From: Acidimicrobiia bacterium | Lineage (GTDB): Bacteria; Actinomycetota; Acidimicrobiia; IMCC26256; PALSA-610 | DNA: 64,000 nucleotides | NCBI GenBank assembly: GCA_026002935.1 | Contig: BPGH01000001.1 | Location: 90,814-154,813 of the forward strand | Reading direction: 5' to 3' | Part shown: piece by piece, positions 28,079 through 36,866 of the stretch | How the letters are laid out: each line of letters starts with the position of its first letter | Numbering within the stretch: position 1 is the first letter of the stretch | Translations under genes and position numbers: made by a program | Notes under the pieces: generated by a model | The model's input: the letters and a program-made list of their open reading frames with translations, nothing else | What the model was told of the DNA's origin: nothing | Databases searched by the model: none

Positions 28079-28390
28079 TCACTTCTTCTTGCCGCCCGCC
28101 GACTCCACCTTCGCGAGCACGTCCCGCGCGTTGAGGATCAGCAGGTCCTCGCCGTCGACGGTGATCTCGGTGCCGCCGTACTTCGAGTACACGACGGTGT
28201 CGCCGACCGCGATGTCGAGCGGGATGAGCTCCCCGCTGTTCTCGGCGCGGCGGCCCGGCCCGACGGCGAGCACCTCACCCTGCTGCGGCTTCTCCTTGGC
28301 GGTGTCGGGGATGACCAGACCGCTGACGGTCGTCTCCTCGGCCTCGGCCGGCCGGACGACGATCCGGTCCTCCAACGGCTGCAACTTCAT
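28079..28390 (-). CDS. groES: Co-chaperonin GroES
   Basis: GroES caps the GroEL folding chamber. The 103-residue product begins [20 protein letters not shown], has the mobile loop [16 protein letters not shown] and the roof hairpin region, and ends in Lys residues. No groEL follows; the next gene downstream is convergent, so groES is monocistronic here. A perfect CIRCE operator lies 64 bases upstream, so HrcA repression and heat induction are expected. hrcA is not in the window. Confidence 0.97.
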   Translation of the reverse strand: MKLQPLEDRIVVRPAEAEETTVSGLVIPDTAKEKPQQGEVLAVGPGRRAENSGELIPLDIAVGDTVVYSKYGGTEITVDGEDLLILNARDVLAKVESAGGKKK

Positions 28391-28453
28391 CGGTGCGCCT
28401 CCTCGACGGTGCGTCGGACTGCTCGGTAGCGAGGGCCTGCGGCGTGGAGTGGA

Positions 28454-28480
28454 TTAGCACTCCCTCGCGTTGAGTGCTAA
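28454..28480 (-). promoter_or_regulatory. CIRCE operator (HrcA binding site) of groES
   Basis: TTAGCACTC, 9 bases, then GAGTGCTAA matches the CIRCE consensus in both arms without a mismatch. A TACCGT box abuts it upstream (28480-28485 on the minus strand), so bound HrcA would block the transcription start. Confidence 0.95.
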
Positions 28481-28485
28481 CGGTA
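28480..28485 (-). promoter_or_regulatory. Candidate -10 element of groES
   Basis: TACCGT on the minus strand directly upstream of, and sharing one base with, the CIRCE element. Confidence 0.4.
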
Positions 28486-28557
28486 CCAAGCGCCGCCGCC
28501 GCCCGGCAAGCCTCCCGCCCGGCCCCCCGGCCGCCGGCCGGGCCGGGCCCCGGCCGC

Positions 28558-29550
28558 TCAGGCGAGGGGCAGCGAGGGGTCCACGCCGGCGTCGAGCGGC
28601 GTGGGGCCGTCCCGGCGCAGGCGCCACCACGCGGCGGCCGCGACCATGGCCGCGTTGTCGGTGCACAGCCCGAGGGCGGGCACGACCGCCCGCAGCCCGC
28701 GCCGGGCGGCCTCGTCGAGCACCCGCGCCCGCAGCGCCGAGTTCGCCGCCACGCCGCCGCCGATGACGACCGTGCCGAAGCCCTCGCGCTCGGCGACCCG
28801 GACGAGCTTCGTGACCAGGACGTCCACGACCGCGGCCTGGAACGACGCCGCGACGTCGGCGACGTCGGCGTCGGGGTTCGCCCGCACGTGACGGACGACC
28901 GCGGTCTTGAGCCCCGAGAACGAGAAGTCGTCGCCGTCGTCGAGCATCGGGCGGGTGAACGGGACCGCCTCCGGGTCGCCGCGCGCCGCGAGCCGGTCGA
29001 TCGCGGGTCCGCCCGGGTACCCGAGCCCGAGGAACCGGGCGACCTTGTCGAACGCCTCGCCGGCCGCGTCGTCGACGGTGCGGCCGACCACCGAGAACCG
29101 GCCGTGGTCGTGCATCGCGACCAGCAGCGTGTGGCCGCCCGAGACGACGAGCGTGAGCAGCGGCGGCTCGAGGGCCGGGTCCTCCAACAGCGCGGCGTAG
29201 AGGTGCGCCTCGTGGTGGTTGACCGCGACGTACGGCCGGTCCGTCGCGAGCGCCAGGGCCTTCGCGGCGCTGACCCCCACGATCAGTGCGCCCGCGAGCC
29301 CCGGGCCGTGCACCGCGGCGACCGCGTCGACCGACCGCAGGTCGGTGCCGGCCTCCACGAGCGCCTGCTCGACGACGTCGTCGATCAGCTCGACGTGGGC
29401 GCGGCTCGCGATCTCGGGCACGACGCCGCCGTAGCGCGCGTGGAGATCGGCCTGGCTCGCGACCACCGACGAGCGCGTCACCCGGCCGTCGTCGACCACC
29501 GCGGCCGCGGTCTCGTCGCACGAGGTCTCGATGCCGAGGACCCGCGTCAC
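28558..29550 (-). CDS. tsaD: tRNA N6-adenosine threonylcarbamoyltransferase TsaD
   Basis: TsaD transfers threonylcarbamoyl to A37 of ANN-decoding tRNAs. The 330-residue product has the ASKHA fold start LGIETSCDETAAAVV, the metal site HHEAH near 110-114, VVSGGHTLL, and the FSFSGLKTAV and GGGVAANSALR motifs. The GTG at 29550 overlaps the rimI stop as GTGA. Partners tsaB and tsaE are upstream in the same operon; tsaC is not seen in the window. Confidence 0.96.
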   Translation of the reverse strand: MTRVLGIETSCDETAAAVVDDGRVTRSSVVASQADLHARYGGVVPEIASRAHVELIDDVVEQALVEAGTDLRSVDAVAAVHGPGLAGALIVGVSAAKALALATDRPYVAVNHHEAHLYAALLEDPALEPPLLTLVVSGGHTLLVAMHDHGRFSVVGRTVDDAAGEAFDKVARFLGLGYPGGPAIDRLAARGDPEAVPFTRPMLDDGDDFSFSGLKTAVVRHVRANPDADVADVAASFQAAVVDVLVTKLVRVAEREGFGTVVIGGGVAANSALRARVLDEAARRGLRAVVPALGLCTDNAAMVAAAAWWRLRRDGPTPLDAGVDPSLPLA

Positions 29551-30107
29551 CAGGCCCTCGGGCGCTCGTAGTGCGTGGTGCCGGGCACCCGGCGGTCGAG
29601 GGCGTCGAGGAGGCGCGCGTACTCGGGCGCCCGGACGTCGTGCGCCCACATCACGAGGGCGTCCTCGCCGGTGTCGGCGTAGTACCCCTTGCGGACACCC
29701 TCCGCCCGGAAGCCGAAACGCCGGTACATCTCCTGCGCCGGCTTGTTCGACAGCCGCACCTCGAGGGTCAGCGCCGTCGCGCCCCGGGCGATCGCCTCGC
29801 GCGCGACGGCGAGCAGCAGCCGCGTCCCGATGCCGTGACGCTGCCACCGGGGATCGACCGCGATCGTCGTGACGTGGCCGTCGGTCGTCGACATCATGAT
29901 GCCCGCGTAGCCGACGAGCTCCCGCCCGACCTTCGCGACCAGGTACGCGCGGGTCGACCGGAGCGCGAGCTCGCTGACGAACAGCGAGTACGACCACGGG
30001 CGCGGGTACACCTGCGCCTCGATGCGCAGCACCGACCGCAGGTGCCGGCGGCGCATCGGCACGACGTGCACCTCGAGCGACCCGAGCGAGTGGCGGGTGG
30101 CGACCAT
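29547..30107 (-). CDS. rimI: Ribosomal-protein-S18-alanine N-acetyltransferase RimI
   Basis: This GNAT enzyme acetylates the N-terminus of S18, and it is classically encoded between tsaB and tsaD. The 186-residue product shows VVPMRRRHLRSVLRIEAQVYPRPWS, the acetyl-CoA loop PRWQRHGIGTRLL and ALTLEVRLSNKPAQEMYRRFGF. A C-terminal extension of about 30 residues is present. The ATG at 30107 overlaps the tsaB stop as TGATG; the GTG at 30128 would overlap more and is less likely. Confidence 0.93.
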   Translation of the reverse strand: MVATRHSLGSLEVHVVPMRRRHLRSVLRIEAQVYPRPWSYSLFVSELALRSTRAYLVAKVGRELVGYAGIMMSTTDGHVTTIAVDPRWQRHGIGTRLLLAVAREAIARGATALTLEVRLSNKPAQEMYRRFGFRAEGVRKGYYADTGEDALVMWAHDVRAPEYARLLDALDRRVPGTTHYERPRAW

Positions 30108-30814
30108 CAGGCGCTCCGGCGTTCCCACGCGATCTCGGCGTCGCTCTTGCGCAGGTAGATCGGGAGGACCTCACCCGGCGACGTGAACTCCTCCCGCTCG
30201 TAGCGCGCCAGGGCGAGCTCGGCGAGCGCCGACAACGACGGTGCGGCGTGGGCCGGGCCGGCGATCTCGACGCGGTCGACCTCCTTCAGCGACTCGGCGG
30301 CGGCGAGCGCGGCGTCACCGCACAGCAGCTTCTCCTCCCCGCGGGCGTCGAGCTCGCCGACGAGGTCGTCGATCGAGCCGAGCAGGTAGTCGGACTCGCG
30401 CTGCACCCCGCCGGGCACCGGGCGGTAGAACGCGAAGTAGCACTCGTTGCGGCGGGCGTCGATCGCGGGCACGACCAGCGCGCGCGAATGGCGCAGCGGG
30501 TAGGCGAGCAGGTCGAGGCTCGGCACGGGGATCACGGGGACGCGCAGCGCGTGCGCGAGCGCCTTGGCGGTGGTCACCCCGACGCGCAGGCCGGTGAACA
30601 TGCCCGGGCCGGTGCCGACTGCGACGGCCGACAGGTGCGCGAGCCGCACACCGGCGCACTCGGTGACGTGGCGGATCGCCGGCGCGAGCTGCTCGGCGTG
30701 GCGGGGCGGCGTCGACGGTGGGCCGCCCAGCTCCAACCGGGCGAGCAACCCGTGCTCGGAGGCGAGCACGACGCCGACGCGCCTGGTCGCGGTGTCGATG
30801 CCGAGCAGGAGCAT
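30107..30814 (-). CDS. tsaB: tRNA threonylcarbamoyladenosine biosynthesis protein TsaB
   Basis: TsaB is the inactive TsaD-like partner that scaffolds the TsaB-TsaD-TsaE complex. The 235-residue product begins [16 protein letters not shown] and has [24 protein letters not shown], the conserved GxGPGxFTGLR block. Unlike TsaD it has no HxxxH metal site, as expected. Both ends overlap neighbours by one base (TGATG). Confidence 0.95.
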   Translation of the reverse strand: MLLLGIDTATRRVGVVLASEHGLLARLELGGPPSTPPRHAEQLAPAIRHVTECAGVRLAHLSAVAVGTGPGMFTGLRVGVTTAKALAHALRVPVIPVPSLDLLAYPLRHSRALVVPAIDARRNECYFAFYRPVPGGVQRESDYLLGSIDDLVGELDARGEEKLLCGDAALAAAESLKEVDRVEIAGPAHAAPSLSALAELALARYEREEFTSPGEVLPIYLRKSDAEIAWERRSA

Positions 30815-31302
30815 CAGTTCTCCCCGCCCCGGCCCCCGAACGGCGCGAGGGCGTCCTCGATCGCCGCGCGCCGGCGTCGCCAGCGCGTGCCGCGGGTCTC
30901 GACGGTCACGAGCCGCTCGTCGTCGCCGCCGGCCGCCTCGAGCCGGACGACCGCGTGCTCCGGGGGCAGGGCGCGCGCCACCGCCTCGCCCCACTCGACC
31001 AGGGTGACCCGTTCGTCGTAGTGCTCGTCGAGCCCCAGGTCGTGCAGCTCCTGCAGGCGGTCCAGCCGGTACACGTCGACGTGGGCGACCGGGACGCGCC
31101 CGCGGTACTCCTGCACGATCGTGAACGTAGGGCTCGTGACGGGCTCGCGCACGCCGAGCCCGCGGGCCACGCCCTGCGCGAAGGTCGTCTTGCCGGCCCC
31201 CAGGTCGCCCACGAGCAGCACGACGTCACCGGCCTCGAGCAGCGCGCCGAGCGCGGCCGCGACCGCTCGCGTCTCGTCGGCCGAACGCGTGCGGACCATC
31301 AT
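30814..31302 (-). CDS. tsaE: tRNA threonylcarbamoyladenosine biosynthesis ATPase TsaE
   Basis: TsaE hydrolyses ATP to reset the t6A complex. The 162-residue product has Walker [16 protein letters not shown] and the conserved [14 protein letters not shown] and HVDVYRL motifs, with the later EWGE signature. The ATGATG start at 31302 overlaps the uracil-DNA glycosylase stop; homology starts there, so the longer ORF start is rejected. Confidence 0.95.
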   Translation of the reverse strand: MMVRTRSADETRAVAAALGALLEAGDVVLLVGDLGAGKTTFAQGVARGLGVREPVTSPTFTIVQEYRGRVPVAHVDVYRLDRLQELHDLGLDEHYDERVTLVEWGEAVARALPPEHAVVRLEAAGGDDERLVTVETRGTRWRRRRAAIEDALAPFGGRGGEN

Positions 31303-31922
31303 GCGGGGGCGCCACGCGCGAGCAGCCGCTTGACCCGCACGAAGTCGGCGCGGACCTCGGCGAGCCGCTGTCCGCCGCCGCGCAGCACGGCGGCCGGGTG
31401 CAGCGTCGGGACGAGCACCGCCTCCGTCCCCGCCCGCCCGAACGCGAACTCCCGCCCGCGCAGCTTCGTGATCCCGTCGCTCGTGCCGAGGAGCAGCTTC
31501 GTCGCGAAGTTGCCGAGCGTGACGAGGACGCGCGGGCGCACGAGCTCGAGCTGGCGGTCGAGCCAGGGCGCGCACGCCTCGATCTCGTCGGGCAACGGGT
31601 CACGGTTCCCCGGCGGCCGGCACTTCACGACGTTGGCGATGTACACGTCGTCGCGGGTGAGGCCGATCCCCTCGATCAGCTGCGTGAGCAGCTTGCCCGC
31701 CCGCCCCACGAACGGCACCCCCTGGAGGTCCTCCTGCTCACCGGGGCCCTCGCCGACGAACATGAGCTCGGCGTCGGGCGCGCCGGTGCCGAACACCACC
31801 TGCGTGCGGCCCCGTGCGAGCCCGCAGAGCTCGCACGCGGCGGCCGCGCGCCCGACGTCGGCCAGCGCGTCGCCCGCCTGGTGTGCCGGGTGGGGACCCC
31901 CGAACAGCGACTCGGCCGACAC
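31299..31922 (-). CDS. Family 4 uracil-DNA glycosylase (iron-sulfur)
   Basis: The enzyme removes uracil from DNA. The 207-residue product has [18 protein letters not shown], the catalytic [20 protein letters not shown], and LHPAAVL near the end. Four cysteines (C-x2-C at the start, then VVKC and IEAC) fit the 4Fe-4S cluster of family 4. The GTG at 31922 is inferred, 8 bases after the upstream stop. It sits directly before tsaE in the coupled operon. Confidence 0.92.
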   Translation of the reverse strand: MSAESLFGGPHPAHQAGDALADVGRAAAACELCGLARGRTQVVFGTGAPDAELMFVGEGPGEQEDLQGVPFVGRAGKLLTQLIEGIGLTRDDVYIANVVKCRPPGNRDPLPDEIEACAPWLDRQLELVRPRVLVTLGNFATKLLLGTSDGITKLRGREFAFGRAGTEAVLVPTLHPAAVLRGGGQRLAEVRADFVRVKRLLARGAPA

Positions 31923-31930
31923 CGGCGATG

Positions 31931-32818
31931 CTATCCGCCGCCGACGGCGGCGCGGACGGCCGTGGCGACCGCCTCCGCCGCCGCCTCGCGCAGGCGGTCG
32001 AGGTGCACGCCGGTCTCGCCGGTGGCGAGCGCGACCGCGGCGTCGCCGTCGAAGCGCGTGTGGGCGGGGCGCAGGCTGCGGGACAGCCCGTCGTGCGCCG
32101 ACTGCGCGACGAGGTGGCAACCGAGCTTGTCGAGCCGCCCGTCGGTGACGACGACCGCGAGCGTGGTGTGTTCGCGCGCCGCGCCCTCCTCGAACGGCCG
32201 GTCGTCGGGGAACGCCGGGCTCCCCGGGGGTGCGGCCGACCCGGCCAGCACCCGCCCGTCGGCGCCGACCACGTCGCCGACGGCGTTCACCACCACGATC
32301 GCCGCGACGTGCGCGCCGTCGACCGGCAGCGCCGCGGCGCCGAGGCCGCCGGGCACGGCGTGCGCCCGGCCCCGCCACTTGCCGACCGTGGCGCCCCGGC
32401 CCGCGCCCACCCGGCCGGTCGCCACCTCGCCGTCCTCCAGCGCCGCGAGCGCCGCCGCCCGGCCCTCGGCCGCGCCCGGCGCCGCGCCGCCCGAGGCGGC
32501 CAGGTCGAACACCGCGAGCGCCGGGACGATCGGCACGGGCCCGCCCGCGGTCGGGAACCCGCGGCCCTGCTGCGCGAGCAGGCGCATCACGCCGTCGGCG
32601 GCCGCGAGGCCGAACGCCGAGCCGCCGGTCAGCACGACGGCGTCGACGCTCGCGACCGTGCGCGTCGGGTCGAGCACGTCGGTCTCGCGCGAGGCCGGCG
32701 CGCCGCCGCGCACCTCCGCGGACCCGACCGTGCCCTCGGGCACGAGGACCACCGTGACCCCCGTCCCCGCGCCCGTCCAGTGGCCGATGCGCACGCCGCC
32801 CACGGGCAGCACGCTCAC
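31931..32818 (-). CDS. P1 family (S58, DmpA-like) peptidase
   Basis: The S58 family are N-terminal nucleophile aminopeptidases that cleave themselves to activate. The 295-residue product has [33 protein letters not shown] and the processing region [16 protein letters not shown], where the new N-terminus would be Thr. Members act on D-amino-acid or beta-peptide bonds, which would fit the nearby alanine racemase, but the substrate is unknown. GTG 32818 overlaps the hydrolase stop as GTGA. Confidence 0.88.
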   Translation of the reverse strand: MSVLPVGGVRIGHWTGAGTGVTVVLVPEGTVGSAEVRGGAPASRETDVLDPTRTVASVDAVVLTGGSAFGLAAADGVMRLLAQQGRGFPTAGGPVPIVPALAVFDLAASGGAAPGAAEGRAAALAALEDGEVATGRVGAGRGATVGKWRGRAHAVPGGLGAAALPVDGAHVAAIVVVNAVGDVVGADGRVLAGSAAPPGSPAFPDDRPFEEGAAREHTTLAVVVTDGRLDKLGCHLVAQSAHDGLSRSLRPAHTRFDGDAAVALATGETGVHLDRLREAAAEAVATAVRAAVGGG

Positions 32819-33807
32819 GGTGCCGCGCCCACCTCGCGGGCGAAGTCGGTGACGAGCCGGTTGAACAGCTCGGTGCGCTCCAGCATCAGCATGTGCCCGC
32901 CGCCCTCGACGAGCTCGAGCCGGGCGTTCGGGATGAGGCGTGCGAGCTGGCGGGCGTGCGCCGGCGGGGTCAACGTGTCCGCGGTCCCGCCGATGACGAG
33001 GGTCGGGAGCTCGATGTTCGGCAGGTCGTGCGTGAGGTCCAGTCCGACGAGCACCCGCGGTGCGTCACGCCGGGTGTCGGGAGGGCACGACAGCATCATC
33101 TGGCGGACGAGCTCGACGTGGCTCGGGTGGGGGTCGCGACCGAAGCCGAGGCGCGCGAGCAGCAACCCGACGTTGGGTTGCGACCAGATCGGCGTCGTGT
33201 CGGGGACGCGGTCGAACAGCTTCTCCAGGCGCGCCTTCATCTGCGTCGAACGCGAGCCGAACGGCGTCTTGCACAGCGTCGAGAGCAGCACGAGCCCGCG
33301 CACCCGCTCCTTGGCGACCTGCGGGTGACGGATCACGAACGACTGGACCGCGACACCGCCCATCGAGTGGCCGACGAGCACCACGTCGTGCAGGTCGAGC
33401 GCGACGAGGACGGTCTCGACGTCGTCGGCGAGCGCGTCGAGCGAGTGACCGGCCTCGCCGAGCACCGACTGGCCGTGGCCGCGGTGGTCGTAGGCGACGG
33501 CACGGAAGCCCTCCTTCGGCAGCAGCTCCAGCTGGTGGAACCAGGTGCGGACCGAGAGGGTGACCCCGTGCGACATGACGATCGGCGGGCCGTCGCCGTT
33601 CTCGACGACGTAGATGGTGCCGCGGTCGTGGGTGTCGAGCCGGTGGTCCACGTAGATCGGCGCCTCCAGCGCCCGGGCCGCGTCGGCGTCCGGCCGGCGC
33701 CGCAGGCGCGCCGCCGCGACGCGCGGCGTCGCCCAGGCGGCGGCGCCGATCCCGGCGACGAGCCCGGCGACGCCGATCGCCCGGTTGCGCAACGAGCTGC
33801 CGCTCAC
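32815..33807 (-). CDS. Membrane-anchored alpha/beta hydrolase
   Basis: The 330-residue product starts with a basic stretch and one hydrophobic segment (about 10-30), so it is probably anchored or exported. A full alpha/beta hydrolase core follows: oxyanion region SHGVTLSVRTW, nucleophile elbow GHSMGG, acid in GTADTLTP and a histidine in EGGGHMLMLE. The substrate is unknown (lipase, esterase or lactonase). GTG 33807 overlaps the alr stop as GTGA and its own stop overlaps the S58 peptidase start. Confidence 0.88.
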   Translation of the reverse strand: MSGSSLRNRAIGVAGLVAGIGAAAWATPRVAAARLRRRPDADAARALEAPIYVDHRLDTHDRGTIYVVENGDGPPIVMSHGVTLSVRTWFHQLELLPKEGFRAVAYDHRGHGQSVLGEAGHSLDALADDVETVLVALDLHDVVLVGHSMGGVAVQSFVIRHPQVAKERVRGLVLLSTLCKTPFGSRSTQMKARLEKLFDRVPDTTPIWSQPNVGLLLARLGFGRDPHPSHVELVRQMMLSCPPDTRRDAPRVLVGLDLTHDLPNIELPTLVIGGTADTLTPPAHARQLARLIPNARLELVEGGGHMLMLERTELFNRLVTDFAREVGAAP

Positions 33808-34928
33808 CCCCGATACCTCCTCGGCACCCGCGGCCCGATGCCGCACACGATCTCGTACGGGATCGTCCCGACGCGCTCGGCCCACTCCGCGGCCGTGACG
33901 CGCGCCCCACCCTGCTCCCCGATCAGCACGACCTCGTCGCCCACCTGGACGGGCAGGTCGCCCACGTCGACCATGAGCTGGTCCATCGTCACGGTGCCCG
34001 CGATCGGGCACCGGCGGCCGTGCACGAGCACCTCGCCGCCCCGCTCGCCGAGCGCGCGCGGCACGCCGTCCGCGTAGCCGATCGGGACGGTCGCGAGGCG
34101 CGTGTCGCGCGGCGCGACGTACCGCAGCCCGTACGACACGCCCGCGCCCGCAGGGATGTGCTTGACGAACGACACGCGCGCCTTGACGGCCAGCACCGGG
34201 CGGAGCGCGACGACGCCGGCGAGGGCGGGTGCGGGCGCCACGCCGTACACGCCGATCCCGACGCGCACCGCGTCGTACCGGCCGTCACCCAGCGCGAGCG
34301 CGCCCGCCGTGTTGCACGTGTGCACCGTGCCCGGGTCGATGCCGGCACCGCGCAGCGTGGCGAGCACGCGGGCGAAGCGGGCGAGCTGCTCGGCGGTGTC
34401 GGCCCGGCCGGGTTCGTCGGCGACCGCGAAGTGGGTCAGCGTGCCCGCGAGCGCGAGCTCGGGGTGCGAGCAGATCTGGCGCGCGAGGTCGGGCGCGTCC
34501 TCGGGCCGGCAGCCGACCCGGTGCATCCCGGTGTCGACCTTGAGGTGCACCGCGACGGGCGCGTCGGCGCCGACCGCCGACGCCGCCTTCGCCAGCGCCT
34601 CGACGCCGGAGGGCGTGTAGACGACCGGGGTGAGCCGCCGGTGCACGACCGTCTCCGCCGCCTCCGCGACCGGTTCCGACAGCACGAGCACCGGCGCGTC
34701 GATCCCGGCCTCCCGCAACGCGACGCCCTCCTCCACGAGCGCGACCGCGAGCGCCGACGCACCGGCGTTCAGCGCCGCCCACGACACGGGCACCGCACCG
34801 TGGCCGTAGCCGTCGGCCTTCACGACGACGATCACCCGGGCCGGCGCGACGTGCGCCGCGAGCGCGCGGACGTTGTCGCGCACCGCGCCGAGGTCGACCT
34901 CGGCCCAGACGGGCCGGTAGTTGCTCAC
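33804..34928 (-). CDS. alr: Alanine racemase
   Basis: This PLP enzyme makes D-alanine for peptidoglycan. The 374-residue product starts RPVWAEVDLGAVRDNVRAL, has the PLP lysine in VVVKADGYGHGA (K37), HLKVDTGMHRVG, and the C-terminal catalytic tyrosine region GAGVSYGLRYVA with GTVTMDQLMVDVG. GTG 34928 overlaps the CBS gene stop as GTGA. It lies in a cell-wall precursor operon with glmM and the GlmS-like gene and leads into tsaEBD, as in many actinobacteria. Confidence 0.96.
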   Translation of the reverse strand: MSNYRPVWAEVDLGAVRDNVRALAAHVAPARVIVVVKADGYGHGAVPVSWAALNAGASALAVALVEEGVALREAGIDAPVLVLSEPVAEAAETVVHRRLTPVVYTPSGVEALAKAASAVGADAPVAVHLKVDTGMHRVGCRPEDAPDLARQICSHPELALAGTLTHFAVADEPGRADTAEQLARFARVLATLRGAGIDPGTVHTCNTAGALALGDGRYDAVRVGIGVYGVAPAPALAGVVALRPVLAVKARVSFVKHIPAGAGVSYGLRYVAPRDTRLATVPIGYADGVPRALGERGGEVLVHGRRCPIAGTVTMDQLMVDVGDLPVQVGDEVVLIGEQGGARVTAAEWAERVGTIPYEIVCGIGPRVPRRYRG

Positions 34929-35395
34929 GTCGTGCGGGCGATGAACCGGACGATGTCGCCGCGCGCCACGATCCCCACGACGCGCCCGTCGTCGTCGACG
35001 ACCGGGACGTGCGACGCCTCCGCGTCGTGCATCGCGGTCGCGACGTCCTCGAGCGTGGCGTCGGGCCCGACCGTCACGGGCTCCCGGTGCATCACGTCGG
35101 CGACGGTGGCGCCCGCGACCTTGTGGAGGTCCTCCTCCACGTGCTTCATCTCGCCCGGCAGCGGGATGGTGGCACCGAAGAAGCTGAGGAAGGTCGGGAC
35201 GTGCACCCGGGCCTCCGAGACGATGAGGTCCTCGTCGCGCAGGATGCCGACGAGCCGGCCGCGCTCGTCGACGACCGGCATCGCGCCGAAGCGCCGGGCG
35301 GCGAGCTCGTCCGCGGCCTCCGCGACCGTCTGGTCGGGCCGCAGGGTCGCGACGTCGGTGCTCATGACGTCGCGCACGAGGGTCGTGCCCGCCAT
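34925..35395 (-). CDS. CBS-pair domain protein
   Basis: The 156-residue product consists of two CBS motifs, about residues 8-60 (VMSTDVATLRPDQTVAEAADEL) and 98-152 (VMHREPVTVGPDATLEDVATAM). A 35-residue linker joins them (FGATIPLPGEMKHVEEDLHK). CBS pairs bind adenine nucleotides or SAM as energy sensors, but no effector can be named. Its ATG directly abuts the nnr stop and its stop overlaps alr, so it may sense nucleotide state for this operon. Confidence 0.9.
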   Translation of the reverse strand: MAGTTLVRDVMSTDVATLRPDQTVAEAADELAARRFGAMPVVDERGRLVGILRDEDLIVSEARVHVPTFLSFFGATIPLPGEMKHVEEDLHKVAGATVADVMHREPVTVGPDATLEDVATAMHDAEASHVPVVDDDGRVVGIVARGDIVRFIARTT

Positions 35396-36856
35396 TCAGT
35401 CCTCCCCGGGTCCGGCGCCGCGGCGCAGCGTGTCCAGCGTACGGGGCAGCGCGTCGATCAGGTCCATCGCGACGAGCGCCGCGCCCGTACCCGCCTCGGC
35501 CGCGGCCCGGCCCTGCAGGTCGGCCGCGGTCGCGGCGGCGGTGAACGGGTCGGCGCCGTTGGCGAGCAGCCCGCCGACGATGCCAGCGAGCACGTCGCCG
35601 GTACCGGCCGTGGCGAGCGCCGGCCCGTCGGTGCGGTTGACGACCGCGCGGCCGTCGGGCGCCGCGACGACCGTCCCGGGGCCCTTCAGGCAGACGACGC
35701 CGCCGGTCACGCGCGCGAGGTGCCGGGCGGCCTCGACGCGGTCGGGGCCGACGGCCCGGCCCGCGAGGCGCTCGTACTCGCCGGCGTGCGGGGTCAGCAC
35801 CGCCGGTGGGAGGCCCGCGGCGACGCGCACGCGCAGGGCGGCCGGGTCGACGGCGAGGGCGTTGAGCGCGTCGGCGTCGACGACCACCGGCACCGGCGCC
35901 TCGGCCACCACGCGCCGTGCCGCCGCGTGCGCGCGCTCGTCGCGGCCGAGCCCCGGGCCGATGCAGACGGCGTGGAACCGGTGCAGGTCCTTCAGCACGA
36001 CGCGGCCCGCGTCCTCGTCGAAGCCGCCCTCCGGCGTGGCCGGCAGCGCGCGCACGACGACCTCGGGGCCCGCGGCGAGGCGCGCCGCCTCGGCGCCGGG
36101 CAGCGCGGCGACGACCATGCCCGCGCCGCAGCGCGCCGCGGCGCGCGCCACCATCGACGGCGCGCCCGTCATGCCGAGCGACCCGCCCACGACCAGGAGC
36201 GCGTGCGACCACTTGTGGTCGGTCGCACCGCGCCGGGGCAGCCACAGGTCGCCCGCGTCGAGGACGGCGAGCCCCGCCCCCGCGCCGCCCGGGCCGCTGA
36301 CGTCGATCCCGATGTCGACGACGCGCACCGTCCCCGCGTGGGAACGCCCCGGCTCGAACAGCAGGCCGGGCTTCAGGGCGGCGAAGCAGACGGTCTCGTC
36401 CGCCACGACGGCCCGCCCCCGCACCTCGCCGGTCGCGCCGTCGACCCCCGAGGGGATGTCGACGGACAGGGTGGGAAGCCCGGCGACGGCCGCCGCGGCG
36501 CGCGCCGGGTCCCCGTCGAGCGCGCCCCGGAAGCCGGTGCCGAACATCGCGTCGACGGCGAGGTCGGCGCGGGCGGCCGCCCGTTCGACCCCGTCGACCG
36601 AGTCGAGGACGCGGAACACGTCGACCCCGCACCCCGCGGCCCGCAGCCGCCGGGCCGCGACGAGGCCGTCGGCGCCGTTGTTGCCGCGGCCGCACAGCAC
36701 GACGACCCGCCGGCCGTAGGTGCCGCCGAGCATCCGGACGGCGGCGCGCGCGGCCGCGCCGCCCGCCCGTTCGACGAGCACCTCGAACGGCGTGCCGGCG
36801 GCGATCGCGCGCGCGTCGGCGTCGGCCATCTCCGCCGGGGTCAGGACGGGCTCCAC
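35396..36856 (-). CDS. nnr: Bifunctional NAD(P)HX epimerase/dehydratase
   Basis: The enzyme repairs hydrated NADH and NADPH. The N-terminal epimerase domain (about 1-215) has VVVLCGRGNNGADGLVAARRL and VDAMFGTGFRG. The C-terminal ADP-dependent dehydratase (about 225-480) has KWSHALLVVGGSLGMTGAP, VLTPHAGEYERL, VCLKGPGTVVA and the AxGGxGDVLAG-like TAGTGDVLAGIVGG. At 486 residues it is the normal fusion. The GTG at 36856 follows the GlmS-like stop by 10 bases. Confidence 0.95.
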   Translation of the reverse strand: MEPVLTPAEMADADARAIAAGTPFEVLVERAGGAAARAAVRMLGGTYGRRVVVLCGRGNNGADGLVAARRLRAAGCGVDVFRVLDSVDGVERAAARADLAVDAMFGTGFRGALDGDPARAAAAVAGLPTLSVDIPSGVDGATGEVRGRAVVADETVCFAALKPGLLFEPGRSHAGTVRVVDIGIDVSGPGGAGAGLAVLDAGDLWLPRRGATDHKWSHALLVVGGSLGMTGAPSMVARAAARCGAGMVVAALPGAEAARLAAGPEVVVRALPATPEGGFDEDAGRVVLKDLHRFHAVCIGPGLGRDERAHAAARRVVAEAPVPVVVDADALNALAVDPAALRVRVAAGLPPAVLTPHAGEYERLAGRAVGPDRVEAARHLARVTGGVVCLKGPGTVVAAPDGRAVVNRTDGPALATAGTGDVLAGIVGGLLANGADPFTAAATAADLQGRAAAEAGTGAALVAMDLIDALPRTLDTLRRGAGPGED

Positions 36857-36866
36857 CGCCGGGACC

